From Syntrophotaleaceae bacterium (GTDB lineage Bacteria; Desulfobacterota; Desulfuromonadia; Desulfuromonadales; Syntrophotaleaceae): a stretch of DNA of 64,000 nt. A model generated the notes under the pieces. It had not been told where the DNA came from, did not search any database, and saw only the letters and a program-made list of their open reading frames with translations. Numbering within the stretch: the stretch's first letter is position 1; each line of letters begins with the position of its first letter. The DNA lies in contig JAWKQB010000003.1 in the NCBI GenBank assembly GCA_041390365.1, positions 310,001-374,000 of the forward strand, in the 5' to 3' direction. The position numbers and the translations under genes were made by a program. Below, one piece after another: positions 15,560 to 24,067 of the stretch.

Positions 15560-16074
15560 AGTCGCTGCTCCTCCTGCTGTCTGAGCTTCTGATACTTTTT
15601 GCGAAACATTCCCCTCTTCAACGAGGACAGATGATCCACAAACAGGATCCCGTCCAGGTGGTCGATTTCATGCTGGAAAGCCACGGCCAGCAGACCCTCG
15701 GCATCGCGTTCCACCAGCTTCCCATCCAGGTCCTGATAACGGACGCGCACCTTGGCCGCGCGGTGCACAGGGGCATAGAATCCGGGCACCGAAAGGCACC
15801 CCTCTTCCTCGAGGGACTCCCCTTCCACGACTAATATCTGGGGATTGATTGCAGTGATCAGCTCTCGCGGCCCTTCCTTGGGAGAACAGTCAAGCACGGC
15901 AAGGCGTTTGGATATTCCCACCTGGGTTGCAGCCAGGCCCACCCCGGGGGCCGCATACATGGTTTCCGCCATGTCCCTGGCCAGGGTTCTTATGCCTTCA
16001 TCGATTTCTGCTACCGGTGCGGCCTTCTCTTTCAGCACCGGATCGGGATAAACTCTTATTTCCAGGATCGCCAT
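15556..16074 (-). CDS. def: Peptide deformylase
   Basis: This 172-aa metalloenzyme removes the formyl group from nascent proteins. All three motifs are present: GVGLAATQVG (about residues 45-54), EEGCLSVPGF, whose Cys is a metal ligand, and QHEIDHLDGILF, with two His ligands and the catalytic Glu. The protein ends in a charged, Gln-rich helix. The stop overlaps the fmt TTG start by four bases. The ATG at 16074 has only a weak ribosome-binding site. Upstream is a 94-bp spacer, then sucD on the same strand. The metal is probably Fe(II), as usual in this family. Confidence 0.96.
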   Translation of the reverse strand: MAILEIRVYPDPVLKEKAAPVAEIDEGIRTLARDMAETMYAAPGVGLAATQVGISKRLAVLDCSPKEGPRELITAINPQILVVEGESLEEEGCLSVPGFYAPVHRAAKVRVRYQDLDGKLVERDAEGLLAVAFQHEIDHLDGILFVDHLSSLKRGMFRKKYQKLRQQEEQRL

Positions 16075-16168
16075 AGCTTTTCAATCCGTTTCTCAGCCTG
16101 AATTACGGCTCGTCATATATGATACCTTTAACAGCCAGCCTTCATGATAAGGTTGCCTCGGCCGCAAG

Positions 16169-17062
16169 TCAACCGGCCGGCCGGCGCCCGCTGTGTATCA
16201 GGGCCTGCAGCATGGCTTCGGCCATCCGGGCGGGGCTGACCGCTATTTCGACTCCGCTGCCGGCAAGGGCCTCGATCTTGTCTCGCGCCCGACCCCGGCC
16301 ACCGCTCACGATGGCTCCGGCATGACCCATGCGCTTGCCGGGGGGAGCAGTCACTCCGGCAATGAACGCGGCCACCGGCTTGGTCATGTGCCGCTGAATC
16401 CATTCTGCCGCCTCCTCCTCGGCGCTGCCGCCGATTTCCCCGATCATGAAAACCCCCTCGGTTCCCGGATCCTCATTGAACATGCGCAGAATGTCAATGA
16501 ATCCGGTACCGATGATCGGATCGCCCCCAATCCCCACACAGGTCGATTGACCCAAACCGGCATCGGTCAACTGCTGAACCGCCTCATAGGTCAGGGTGCC
16601 GCTGCGGGAAACCACGCCGATCGTTCCAAGACAATGAATGTCGCCGGGCATGATGCCAACCTTGCATTGACCAGGAGTGATGACCCCGGGACAATTGGGG
16701 CCGATGAGCCGCATGCTGCTGGTTTCCAATAACTTCCTGACCGGCACCATGTCCCGAACGGGAATACCCTCGGTAATGCAGACGGCCAGTTTGATTCCCG
16801 CTTCTTCGGCCTCGAGAATGGCATCGGCTGCCGCCGGCGGAGGGACAAAGATCATTGATACGTCGGCACCCCATTCACCGACAGCTTGTTCGACGGTATC
16901 CGCTACGGGAAAACCTTCGATGCTGGTCCCCCCCTTGCCGGGGGTCACCCCGCCGACCACACAGCTGCCATACTCCCGGCAGCGCATTGCATGAAAAAGC
17001 CCGGCGCGGCCAGTAATCCCCTGCACCAGGATGCGGGACCGGTTGTCAATCAGGATGGACAT
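16169..17062 (-). CDS. sucD: Succinyl-CoA ligase (ADP/GDP-forming) alpha subunit
   Basis: This 297-aa subunit binds CoA and carries the phospho-histidine. The N-terminal Rossmann domain shows VQGITGRAGLFHAMRCREYG and GGVTPGKGG. The segment IGPNCPGVITPGQCKVGIMPG follows, and the catalytic His lies in KRMGHAGAIVSGGRG near residue 246. It pairs with SucC to convert succinyl-CoA to succinate with substrate-level phosphorylation, reversibly in the TCA cycle. The start follows GGCAGGGAGACAAG. It lies 101 bp after sucC, an unusually wide gap for this pair, and that gap is filled by a REP-like inverted repeat. Confidence 0.96.
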   Translation of the reverse strand: MSILIDNRSRILVQGITGRAGLFHAMRCREYGSCVVGGVTPGKGGTSIEGFPVADTVEQAVGEWGADVSMIFVPPPAAADAILEAEEAGIKLAVCITEGIPVRDMVPVRKLLETSSMRLIGPNCPGVITPGQCKVGIMPGDIHCLGTIGVVSRSGTLTYEAVQQLTDAGLGQSTCVGIGGDPIIGTGFIDILRMFNEDPGTEGVFMIGEIGGSAEEEAAEWIQRHMTKPVAAFIAGVTAPPGKRMGHAGAIVSGGRGRARDKIEALAGSGVEIAVSPARMAEAMLQALIHSGRRPAG

Positions 17063-17084
17063 CTTGTCTCCCTGCCAGATTTTG

Positions 17085-17163
17085 AAAAATCGGGCTCGCT
17101 ATCGGTATCGGAATGGGGGTCGAAAAAGTTATGATCCCGATACCGACGCCGACCCCGAAAAAC
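17085..17163. repeat. REP-like inverted repeat, family B, between sucC and sucD
   Basis: GGTATCGGAATGGGGGTCG (about 17104-17122) faces CCCGATACCGACGCCGACCC (about 17136-17156), making a long imperfect hairpin. Related elements occur at about 21245-21350, 29966-30022, 50345-50378 and 60915-60985. It fills the space between two genes of one operon. Confidence 0.7.
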
Positions 17164-18333
17164 CTACTCCAAGTCCAGGGCAAGCCGCTCCACGATTCGG
17201 GCCGCCCCATCGCCCAGGCTGTCGACACAGGTCACGTTCAAACCCGAATCATTCAGCAGGCGTTTGCCGTCCTCAACCTGGGAGCCGGCCATGCGAACCA
17301 CGATCGGCAGGTTGCATCCGCCCTCTCCCGCCGCATCGATAATGCCGTTGGCGACGATATCACACCGCATGATGCCACCGAAAATATTGACGAAAACCCC
17401 TTCCACGTCACGATCCTGAAGGATGATGCGAAAAGCTTCGGCAATTTTTTCGCGGCTTGCTCCGCCGCCGACATCAAGAAAATTGGCCGGTTGACCGCCG
17501 GACTCCTGCAGCATGTCGAGGGTCGCCATCGCCAATCCGGCACCATTGACCAGGCATCCGATGTTGCCGTCCATCTTGATATAGGCGATATCGAATTTTC
17601 CGGCCTGCACTTCCAGGGGATCGAGCTGTGCATGATCGAGCATGTTCTGCTCTTCCTGATGCCTAAAAAGGGCATTGTCGTCGAAATTGATTTTGGCGTC
17701 CATCGCCAGCAGGCGACCGTCTTTGGTGACAACCAACGGATTCACCTCCGCCAGGGAGCAATCGTTTTCCAGAAAACAGCGATAGAGAGCCTGTATCAGG
17801 CCGACACAGGACTCGGCCTGCTTTCCGCTAAAGCCCAAGGCAAGGGCGATGCGGCGGGCCTGAAAAGAGCGTAGGCCCAGAAAGGGGTCGATCAGCTGGC
17901 GATGAATTTTTTCCGGGGAGAAACGGGCGGTTGTTTCGATATCGACCCCACCGGCTGCCGACGCGATTACCGAATATCGTCCCGCGCCCCGATCCAGGGC
18001 AACGGACAGATAATACTCCCGATCGATGTCCTCCGCCTTCTCGACCAGGAGTTTCTCGACCGGTAAACCCTGTGGGCCAGTCTGGGGTGTCACCAGTTGT
18101 TTGCCGAGCATTTGTGCAGCAACATCTCTCGCCTCTGCCGGTGTTGCCACCAGGCGGATTCCACCGCCCTTGCCGCGCCCTCCGGCATAGACCTGAGCCT
18201 TGAGGGCACAGCGCCCTGAAAAACGTGCGGCCAGGCACTCCGCCTCTTCCGCACTCTGAACGACCTCCCCTTCCGGAACCGGAATGCCGTATCGGCGAAA
18301 CAATGCCTTGGCCTGATATTCGTGGATATTCAT
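17164..18333 (-). CDS. sucC: Succinyl-CoA ligase (ADP-forming) beta subunit
   Basis: This 389-aa ATP-grasp subunit provides the nucleotide site. It opens with MNIHEYQAKALFRRYGIPVPEG, the family hallmark. It continues with ALKAQVYAGGRGKGGGIRL (lysine and glycine loop of the ATP-grasp fold), LAEVNPLVVT, and ALDAKINFDDNALFRH with a metal-binding Asp. The CoA-ligase half includes GCLVNGAGLAMATLD and NIFGGIMRCD. With SucD it forms the heteromeric succinyl-CoA synthetase. The ATG at 18333 follows AAGGATG at a slightly long spacing. It is 57 bp downstream of the transaldolase-like gene, so joint transcription is plausible. Length is normal. Confidence 0.96.
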   Translation of the reverse strand: MNIHEYQAKALFRRYGIPVPEGEVVQSAEEAECLAARFSGRCALKAQVYAGGRGKGGGIRLVATPAEARDVAAQMLGKQLVTPQTGPQGLPVEKLLVEKAEDIDREYYLSVALDRGAGRYSVIASAAGGVDIETTARFSPEKIHRQLIDPFLGLRSFQARRIALALGFSGKQAESCVGLIQALYRCFLENDCSLAEVNPLVVTKDGRLLAMDAKINFDDNALFRHQEEQNMLDHAQLDPLEVQAGKFDIAYIKMDGNIGCLVNGAGLAMATLDMLQESGGQPANFLDVGGGASREKIAEAFRIILQDRDVEGVFVNIFGGIMRCDIVANGIIDAAGEGGCNLPIVVRMAGSQVEDGKRLLNDSGLNVTCVDSLGDGAARIVERLALDLE

Positions 18334-18390
18334 GGCTTTTACATCCTTGACTTTTCAGGTTAGGACTTCCCCCGGTCTGCAGGAGTTTCC

Positions 18391-19035
18391 CTACTTAAGC
18401 CCCTTTTTCCAGTCCGCCAGAAACTTTTCAATACCAACGTCGGTCAAGGGATGCTTGACCAGTTGCTTGAGCACGCTGAAGGGGATGGTGCAGATATCGG
18501 CTCCGACCAGCGCAGCATTCAGCACATGGAGCGGACTGCGCACGGAAGCGACGATGATTTCTGAAGGATAGCCGTAATTGTCAAGAATGGTCTTGATCTG
18601 CTCAACGCCCTCCATGCCGTCATGCCCCACATCATCAAGCCGCCCGACGAAGGGCGAAATATAGGCCGCACCGGCTTTGGCTGCAAGCAAAGCCTGCAAG
18701 GGGGAAAAGACCAGGGTCATGTTGACACCGATGTTTTCTTCCGCCAGTTGGCGGGTCGCTTTGAGGCCGTCGCCGGTCATCGGGACCTTGACGACAATAT
18801 TGGAATGTATTTTGGCCAGTTCACGGGCTTCCTTGAGCATGCCCGGAGCATCGAGGGCGATCACTTCGGCAGAAATCGGACCATCAACAATGGTCGTGAT
18901 TTCGGTGATCACTTCCTTGAAGTCGCGGCCACTTTTGGCGACAAGGGAGGGATTTGTCGTAACCCCATCCACCAGCCCCATCTCGTGGGCAGCACGTATT
19001 TCTTCCACATCAGCCGTATCGATAAAAAATTTCAT
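18391..19035 (-). CDS. Fructose-6-phosphate aldolase / transaldolase-like (MipB family)
   Basis: This 214-aa class I aldolase starts MKFFIDTADVEEI and has GVTTNPSLVAKSG (residues 24-36). The Schiff-base Lys83 lies in IVVKVPMTGDGLKA, and YISPFVGRLDD and IIVASVRSPLHV follow. Short transaldolases of this size occur in many bacteria lacking the long TalB form, and the group includes true transaldolases as well as fructose-6-phosphate aldolases; which activity applies is not decided by sequence alone. Together with rpe in the same array it supports a pentose-phosphate role. The start follows AAAGGAAC. It lies 45 bp after the PP0621-like gene. Confidence 0.93.
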   Translation of the reverse strand: MKFFIDTADVEEIRAAHEMGLVDGVTTNPSLVAKSGRDFKEVITEITTIVDGPISAEVIALDAPGMLKEARELAKIHSNIVVKVPMTGDGLKATRQLAEENIGVNMTLVFSPLQALLAAKAGAAYISPFVGRLDDVGHDGMEGVEQIKTILDNYGYPSEIIVASVRSPLHVLNAALVGADICTIPFSVLKQLVKHPLTDVGIEKFLADWKKGLK

Positions 19036-19080
19036 TGTCAGGTTCCTTTGAAAATGGTGAAGGTCTTTTTTCGCTGAGGT

Positions 19081-19356
19081 TTAATCTGTATCGTGAGAGG
19101 CGTCGACCGGGGGTTTGTATGCCTTCCTGCACTCCTCAGAACAAAAAAAGAACGGTCGACCATCAATCGTCTTCTTCAGTGCGAGACTGACAGGGACATA
19201 AGTGCCACACTGGGGGTCCTGGACCATATCTTCCCCCTCGAACGATTTTTCAGGCTCCCTCGGGCTGTGCCCCGAGATGGCCGCACGGAAAAAAAGCCGC
19301 CATAGAATATAGATCAGCCAGGCGGCCAGCAGGAGTTGAAGGACACGCAAAAACAT
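19081..19356 (-). CDS. PP0621-like membrane-anchored Cys-motif protein
   Basis: This 91-aa protein has one N-terminal membrane helix (VLQLLLAAWLIYILWRLFF). A charged linker precedes a TRASH/YHS-like motif, QDPQCGTYVPVSLAL, and then FFFCSEECRKAY. The three cysteines (near residues 50, 73 and 77) probably bind a metal. This layout corresponds to the small PP0621 family, whose function is unknown. The start lies only 4 bp after the folK stop, with the ribosome-binding site inside folK, so the genes are co-transcribed. The two genes after it are the transaldolase-like enzyme and sucC. Confidence is good for the fold and low for any role. Confidence 0.75.
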   Translation of the reverse strand: MFLRVLQLLLAAWLIYILWRLFFRAAISGHSPREPEKSFEGEDMVQDPQCGTYVPVSLALKKTIDGRPFFFCSEECRKAYKPPVDASHDTD

Positions 19357-19360
19357 CCGA

Positions 19361-19858
19361 TCACCAGCTATCGCAGAGACGTTCTACACCCCTGCTTGAA
19401 GGCAACTGCCGGTACAGTTCGTTGATGGTGCGATTGAGCACAGGATGCCTCAATCCAGGGGCGACATCAAGCAGAGGCGCCAGGACAAAAGCCCGTTCAT
19501 GAAGGCGGGGATGGGGAACGGTCAATTGTTTCTTGCTGAAAACTTCAGAACCGTAGAACAGAAGATCAACATCCAGGGTGCGAGGACCCCAGTGCCCGAC
19601 CCGGCGTCTACCGAACTGTTTTTCCACCTCCAGACAGGTTTCCAGTAATCTATCCGCCTCAAGTTCCGTCTCGATTTTGAGAACGGCATTCAGAAACTGT
19701 TTCTGGTCCGGCGGACCGCCCACGGGATCGGTTTCATAGAGACAGGATTTGGCAACCACCCTTATTCCCGGTTTATTGGCAAGAGCCCTTCGGGCCCCAG
19801 CCAGACTTGCCCTCCGGTTGCCTAGATTTGCCCCCAAGGCCAGATAAGCGGTAACCAT
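19361..19858 (-). CDS. folK: 2-amino-4-hydroxy-6-hydroxymethyldihydropteridine pyrophosphokinase
   Basis: This enzyme of about 165 aa starts at the ATG at 19858, 4 nt behind AAGGTGAG; a longer frame to 19945 has no good site. It opens with TAYLALGANLGNRRASL. The ATP/pterin site has the motif RRVGHWGPRTLDVDLLFYG (about residues 93-111), with the two metal-binding Asp residues. LTVPHPRLHERAFVLAPL follows. It transfers pyrophosphate from ATP to hydroxymethyl-dihydropterin in folate synthesis. It is the first gene of a tight group with the PP0621-like gene. The upstream neighbour on the same strand is the ThiF/MoeB-like gene, about 190 bp away. Confidence 0.94.
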   Translation of the reverse strand: MVTAYLALGANLGNRRASLAGARRALANKPGIRVVAKSCLYETDPVGGPPDQKQFLNAVLKIETELEADRLLETCLEVEKQFGRRRVGHWGPRTLDVDLLFYGSEVFSKKQLTVPHPRLHERAFVLAPLLDVAPGLRHPVLNRTINELYRQLPSSRGVERLCDSW

Positions 19859-20046
19859 TTCTCTCACCTTAAAACTCGGTAAATTTAAACATAGACCGTG
19901 CGGTTCAGTCAACTTTACCCGTCTATACGATTTTGAAAAAAGCAACCGGCAGGGCGGATGCCGAACCGGTTCCTAAGCTTCTATCAGGAAAACAGGACAG
20001 AGCTTCAAAGATTCCCGAAGCCCCTACCCCCTATCCAACTTTGCTG

Positions 20047-20865
20047 TCAGCATTCTATTTCCACAAATTCGAGGTCGAGGAGGTCGATGGACAAGCACCG
20101 CCTGCGAGCCGGGGTTCCCCGATCAAGAAGAATTTTACAGACTTCGGCAACCTCAAGACTGGCAACCACAGCAGGGGTAAAGGAGGGGTTGCCGAGCTTT
20201 TTCTCCAATCCGCATTCGGTACCGCTATTGGAGAAAATCTTTTCGACGGTATCCTCTCCCGGGAATTGGCTGCCCACGTAACCATACCAGCCGGCAATAG
20301 AGCCGTAAACCATTGGAATTCCCTCCTCCCGGCAAACCTGGGACAATTCCAGGCGGACGGCAATACTATCCAGCCCGTCAACGGCGACATTTGCTCCCTG
20401 AAGTATCTCCTTCCCGTTGGCCTTGCCGAAGGCGGCAGCAACAGGAATCAGGTCGACGGATGGATTGAGGCGGTCGATTCGCCGGGCTGCGGCAGCCACC
20501 TTTTTGAGTCCTAAAAATTCAGGTGTGGCTAGCAGCTGACGGTTCAGATTATGCTCTTCGAAAACATCGGGATCAACGGCAACGATCTGGCCGACACCCA
20601 GCCGGGCCAGTTCCTCGATAATGAACCCGCCAAGGCCGCCGCATCCGATGACCGCCACCCTGCTTCTGAAAAGTTTCAGCTGGTCCTCAAGTGAGATCAT
20701 GCTGCGGTTTCGCTGATACCGACCAGGAAGGAGGCCGTTTTCCAGCGCCGCTTTTTCGACTGCACGATAGCTCACACCGAAACGGTGAGCGGCAGACTGA
20801 TGGTCAGCCCAGAGCAACAGTCCATTCTGGGCGCGGTTCTTAAGCCAGGATACCAATTCCGACAT
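20047..20865 (-). CDS. HesA/MoeB/ThiF family adenylyltransferase
   Basis: This protein of about 272 aa begins at the ATG at 20865 behind GGAAAGG. The E1-like nucleotide fold starts at about residue 70: VAVIGCGGLGGFIIEELARLG, then AVDPDVFEEHNLNRQLL with the Arg and Asp that bind ATP. The family Asp lies in VDGLDSIAVRLELS. Such enzymes adenylate the C-terminus of a ubiquitin-like sulfur carrier (MoaD or ThiS), priming it for sulfur transfer. No CxxC zinc pairs are evident. Unusually, about 70 residues precede the fold, with a helix-turn-helix-like stretch, HRFGVSYRAVEKAALENG. The gene is divergent from moeA, which favours a molybdopterin role; thiamine or another sulfur-transfer pathway cannot be excluded. 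Confidence 0.82.
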   Translation of the reverse strand: MSELVSWLKNRAQNGLLLWADHQSAAHRFGVSYRAVEKAALENGLLPGRYQRNRSMISLEDQLKLFRSRVAVIGCGGLGGFIIEELARLGVGQIVAVDPDVFEEHNLNRQLLATPEFLGLKKVAAAARRIDRLNPSVDLIPVAAAFGKANGKEILQGANVAVDGLDSIAVRLELSQVCREEGIPMVYGSIAGWYGYVGSQFPGEDTVEKIFSNSGTECGLEKKLGNPSFTPAVVASLEVAEVCKILLDRGTPARRRCLSIDLLDLEFVEIEC

Positions 20866-21412
20866 CTCACACCTTTCCAACTTATTCAAGGCCAAGAGAT
20901 CAAAAATGACGTTCGATCCCCTAAGGTTCCTTACCGTAACAATTGAAAAAATCAGTGCAACATGGTCTCAGATCCCGATCCTGAAATCAATCGAATTCAA
21001 GCTTGCTGGCTTTCTCCATTTTACACGCCCTCTCCGATGAAACCTGATTTCATTATAGATGGAAATTTGGCAGAAGGGGCTCTCTCTCCTAAATCAGATG
21101 CGTTTCCTGCAATTTTTGGAAATAGTGGCGCCGCAAAAACTTTAAGTGTGAAGAGCATTATGTCCCAGGGTCATTGCCCATTGACGCACCATTTGGCAGA
21201 ATACAAGGAAATACAGAAGGTCAAAATAGAGGGAAAGAATCGAATCGGGCGGTATCGGAATAGGGGTCGATTCTTTTCCTTTCATTAGTTATGATCCAAC
21301 TACTGGAGTCCTCTCGTTACCGACCCCGATACCGACGCCGACCCGGAAACAAACATGCCTGTTCCGGCATTGGACTTCTCCGCTGTATCCCCAGCAGGAA
21401 AGAAAGGGCCTC
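20866..21412. other. Long divergent spacer between ThiF-like gene and moeA
   Basis: About 547 bp. The first part (20866-21230) is AT-richer than its surroundings and has no convincing coding frame: a 108-codon frame at 20962 has no ribosome-binding site and runs into a repeat. The second part (about 21245-21350) is a REP-like family-B inverted repeat. I looked for a molybdenum-cofactor riboswitch before moeA and saw no match. Confidence 0.5.
21245..21350. repeat. REP-like inverted repeat, family B, upstream of moeA
   Basis: GGCGGTATCGGAATAGGGGTCG (in two halves, about 21247-21268) is opposed by CCGACCCCGATACCGACGCC (about 21321-21340), with an AT-rich loop containing GTTATGATCC, also seen in the sucC-sucD copy (GTTATGATCC at 17128-17137). 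It is the longest copy in the window. Confidence 0.7.
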
Positions 21413-22630
21413 ATGCCACGATTTGAAGAAGCAAGAAAAATAATTCTTGAACGTGTTCCCCTGATGGGCACGGAACGGGTATTCCTCCTTGAGGGGGCCG
21501 GAAGGGTTCTTACCCAGGATATCGCCGCCCCTTGGAACATGCCCCGCTGGACCAATTCGGCCATGGACGGCTACGCTGTGCGTGCCTCTGATTGCCAGGG
21601 GCGGGCGACCCTGAGCGTTGTCGGCTTTCTTCCCGCCGGTGCCACCGCCGACATGGAACTGCAACCCGGAACAGCCATAAAAATAATGACCGGAGCCCCA
21701 TTGCCTTTCGGTGCCGATGCCATCGTTCCGGTCGAGGAGACGGAAGAATCCGAACAGAGGGTTACAATCAAAAGCCCGGTCAAAAAAGGGGCTCACATCC
21801 GATTGCAGGCCGAGGATGTAAAAGCAGGGGAATGCATCATCCCGTCCGGCACCGTGTTACGTCCGGCCGAAATCGGCATGCTGGCCTCCTTCGGCAAAGT
21901 GTTCGTTTCGGTTTTCCGTCGTGTGCGGGTGGCCGTTCTGTCGACGGGGGACGAGCTCGCCGAACTTGGCGAATCGCTGACGGATGAAAAGATCATCAAC
22001 AGCAATACCCTGGCCCTGGCGGCTGCCCTCAAGGAAATCGGCGCCGATATAACCATGCTCGGCATCGCCAGGGACAACCGGGAAGACCATATCCAGAAAA
22101 TGCGTGAAGGGCTCAAAGCCGACGTACTCATCACGTCCGCCGGCGTTTCCACCGGGGACCGGGATTATGTCCGGGACGTTCTGGAGGAACTGGGAGCCGA
22201 ATTCATCTTCAATAAAATCGATATTAAGCCCGGCCGCCCCACGACCTTCGGCCTGATCGGCAAGCAGCCCTTGTTCTGCCTGCCCGGCAATCCGGTTTCG
22301 ACCATGATCACCTTCGAGGAACTGGTTCGTCCTGCGCTGCTGAAGATGATGGGGCATGAAAGGGTTCTGAAGCCTTTGATCGAGGCCACCCTGCTGACTG
22401 ATCTGAACAAAAAACGCCTTGGAGTTCTCAACTTCCAGCGGGTCAGTGTCGAAGTCCGCGAAGGAAAATATTATGTCAGCTGCTCCGGCGATCAAAATAC
22501 AGGAATTTTGAAAACCATGGTCAAGGCGGATGCCCTGGCGCTTCTGCCTGAATCCCGGGATCATTTCAATGCGGGAGACAAGGTGAATATCCATCTGCTT
22601 GGAAGCCATGTGGATATGTTGAAAGGATAA
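21413..22630 (+). CDS. moeA: Molybdopterin molybdotransferase
   Basis: This 405-aa enzyme inserts molybdate into adenylylated molybdopterin. Visible landmarks are the NSAMDGYAVRASD segment (about residues 46-58), MTGAPLPFGADAIVPVE, and the MogA-like domain beginning VAVLSTGDELAELGE with DVLITSAGVSTGDRDYV. The substrate-binding segment DIKPGRPTTFGLIGKQPLFCLPGNPVS follows, and then the C-terminal barrel. The start ATG is behind AAAGAAAGGG. A divergent ThiF/MoeB-like gene and, at the left end of the window, a ModA-like gene point to active molybdenum metabolism. There is a single moeA here and no mobA or moaA next to it. Confidence 0.96.
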   Translation: MPRFEEARKIILERVPLMGTERVFLLEGAGRVLTQDIAAPWNMPRWTNSAMDGYAVRASDCQGRATLSVVGFLPAGATADMELQPGTAIKIMTGAPLPFGADAIVPVEETEESEQRVTIKSPVKKGAHIRLQAEDVKAGECIIPSGTVLRPAEIGMLASFGKVFVSVFRRVRVAVLSTGDELAELGESLTDEKIINSNTLALAAALKEIGADITMLGIARDNREDHIQKMREGLKADVLITSAGVSTGDRDYVRDVLEELGAEFIFNKIDIKPGRPTTFGLIGKQPLFCLPGNPVSTMITFEELVRPALLKMMGHERVLKPLIEATLLTDLNKKRLGVLNFQRVSVEVREGKYYVSCSGDQNTGILKTMVKADALALLPESRDHFNAGDKVNIHLLGSHVDMLKG

Positions 22631-22700
22631 CAGAACTTTTTCCCAAAATCGGGTGCCCTTTATGCCTTAGTCCTTCCCGTCGCTGCATTTGCTATTCCTT

Positions 22701-22765
22701 TTGACTTCGCTGCCTTAATCATTATATGGTATACGTCATGTTTATCCGGCGGGGAGGCTCCCCGC
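22701..22765 (+). promoter_or_regulatory. Sigma-70-like promoter and hairpin before the alcohol dehydrogenase
   Basis: TTGACT (22701-22706) and TATATG (22723-22728) are spaced by 16 bp. Downstream, GCGGGGA (22749-22755) and TCCCCGC (22759-22765) form a 7-bp stem with a GGC loop inside the leader. A degenerate family-A half-repeat (CGGTCCCATCGGTCCTAG, 22811-22828) follows. Assignment is by consensus match only. Confidence 0.4.
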
Positions 22766-22899
22766 TCGATGACCTGTGGCGACAGACCGGTTTCCGCTTC
22801 GGCCTCTGATCGGTCCCATCGGTCCTAGAAACATGAACTTCCTCCTCGGAGTCATCGTCCATTTTGGTTGAAGGCCGAACCTTTTTCCGGAATTTCGCT

Positions 22900-24048
22900 A
22901 TGGACATCAGTAAATTTGTTGTTCCGGAAATCATCTTCGGAACGGGTGCCCTCCGGCATATCGGGGAAAGTGCGGCCCGTATCGGCGCTTCGAAGGTGCT
23001 GGTTGTCTCCGATGCCGGCTTGATCGAGGCCGGCTGGGTCGAAAAAACCCTTCACTTTCTGAACAAGGCGGAGCTGAAATTCGTCGTTTTTTCTTCTGTT
23101 TCTTCCAATCCGAAGGATTTCCAGGTCCATGAGGGATTGTCTCTCTACCATTCCTCGAAATGCGACGGGATTATTGCAGTGGGCGGCGGAAGCTGCGCGG
23201 ATATGGCCAAGGCTATCGCCATGCTGGCGACCAATGACGGTTCTCTTCGCAGTTATGAAGGCATCAACAAGATCTGCAACCCCCTGCCTCCGATGATCGT
23301 GGCGCCCTCCACCGCGGGCACCGGCACCGAAGTCACCCAATTTTCCAGGATCACAGACCTTGAGCGCCATTTGAAGATGTCCTTCATCTCCAAATCGCTT
23401 ATACCAGATATCGCTGTGATCGACCCTGATCTGCTCACCACCGTCACCCCGCAGCTTGCGGCATCAACCGGGATGGATGCCCTGACCCATGCAATTGAAG
23501 CCTATGTGTCTCTTGCAGCGACTCCCCTGACCAATCTCCACGCCCTGAATGCCATCGAGCTGATCTTCGCCAATCTCCGTCAGGCAGTGTCCGATCGGGA
23601 TGACATGAAAGCCAACTCCAACATGGCCCTGGCCAGCCTCAATGCCGGCATCGCCTTTTCCAATGCCATATTCGGCGCCGGCCATGCCATGACCCATCAG
23701 GTGGACGGACTCCTCGACACCCATCATGGCGAGACCGATGCCGTGCTCCTGCCCCATGTCATGGAATTCAATCTTCCCAATTGCCGGCGCCAATTCCGGG
23801 AGATGGCCGCAGCCATGGGCGAAGAGTCCCTTTCCGGCGAAAACCTTCCCGATGCCGAACAGGCCATTCAGGCCGTGCGACGGCTAGCGGCGGACATCGG
23901 TCTGCAGCATACCCTTTCGGATTTCGGATTGACCGAGGAACTGCTGCCCCAATTGATCGAAAACACCATGAAGGACGCCTGTCTACTGACCAACCCCCGG
24001 GCGGTGACACCAAACGATCTTTTCGATTTGTTTAGAAGAGCTCTCTAG
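22900..24048 (+). CDS. Iron-containing alcohol dehydrogenase
   Basis: This protein of about 382 aa starts at the ATG at 22900 (MDISKFVVPEIIFGTGALRH); a TTG at 22864 in the same frame would add 12 residues. The NAD-binding region is KVLVVSDAGL and GIIAVGGGSCADMAKAIAML, the GGGS signature of group III dehydrogenases. The metal site is formed by the Asp of STGMDALTHAIEAY and the His residues of GAGHAMTHQVDGLLDTHHGETDAVLLP. It oxidises or reduces an alcohol/aldehyde pair with NAD(P); the substrate is not determinable. A sensor kinase follows 19 bp downstream, then a sigma-54 regulator, suggesting that alcohol use is under two-component control. The ribosome-binding site is weak, so the exact start is uncertain. 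Confidence 0.92.
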   Translation: MDISKFVVPEIIFGTGALRHIGESAARIGASKVLVVSDAGLIEAGWVEKTLHFLNKAELKFVVFSSVSSNPKDFQVHEGLSLYHSSKCDGIIAVGGGSCADMAKAIAMLATNDGSLRSYEGINKICNPLPPMIVAPSTAGTGTEVTQFSRITDLERHLKMSFISKSLIPDIAVIDPDLLTTVTPQLAASTGMDALTHAIEAYVSLAATPLTNLHALNAIELIFANLRQAVSDRDDMKANSNMALASLNAGIAFSNAIFGAGHAMTHQVDGLLDTHHGETDAVLLPHVMEFNLPNCRRQFREMAAAMGEESLSGENLPDAEQAIQAVRRLAADIGLQHTLSDFGLTEELLPQLIENTMKDACLLTNPRAVTPNDLFDLFRRAL

Positions 24049-24067
24049 CACAATCGTCGAGGGGACC

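Noticed and set aside
20962..21288. 108-codon frame in the ThiF-moeA spacer
   Set aside because: No ribosome-binding site, unusual composition, and its end is made of the family-B repeat (basic RYRNRGR tail).
20866..21412. Molybdenum cofactor riboswitch before moeA
   Set aside because: No sequence matching the conserved paired segments was found; the spacer is explained by AT-rich DNA and a family-B repeat.
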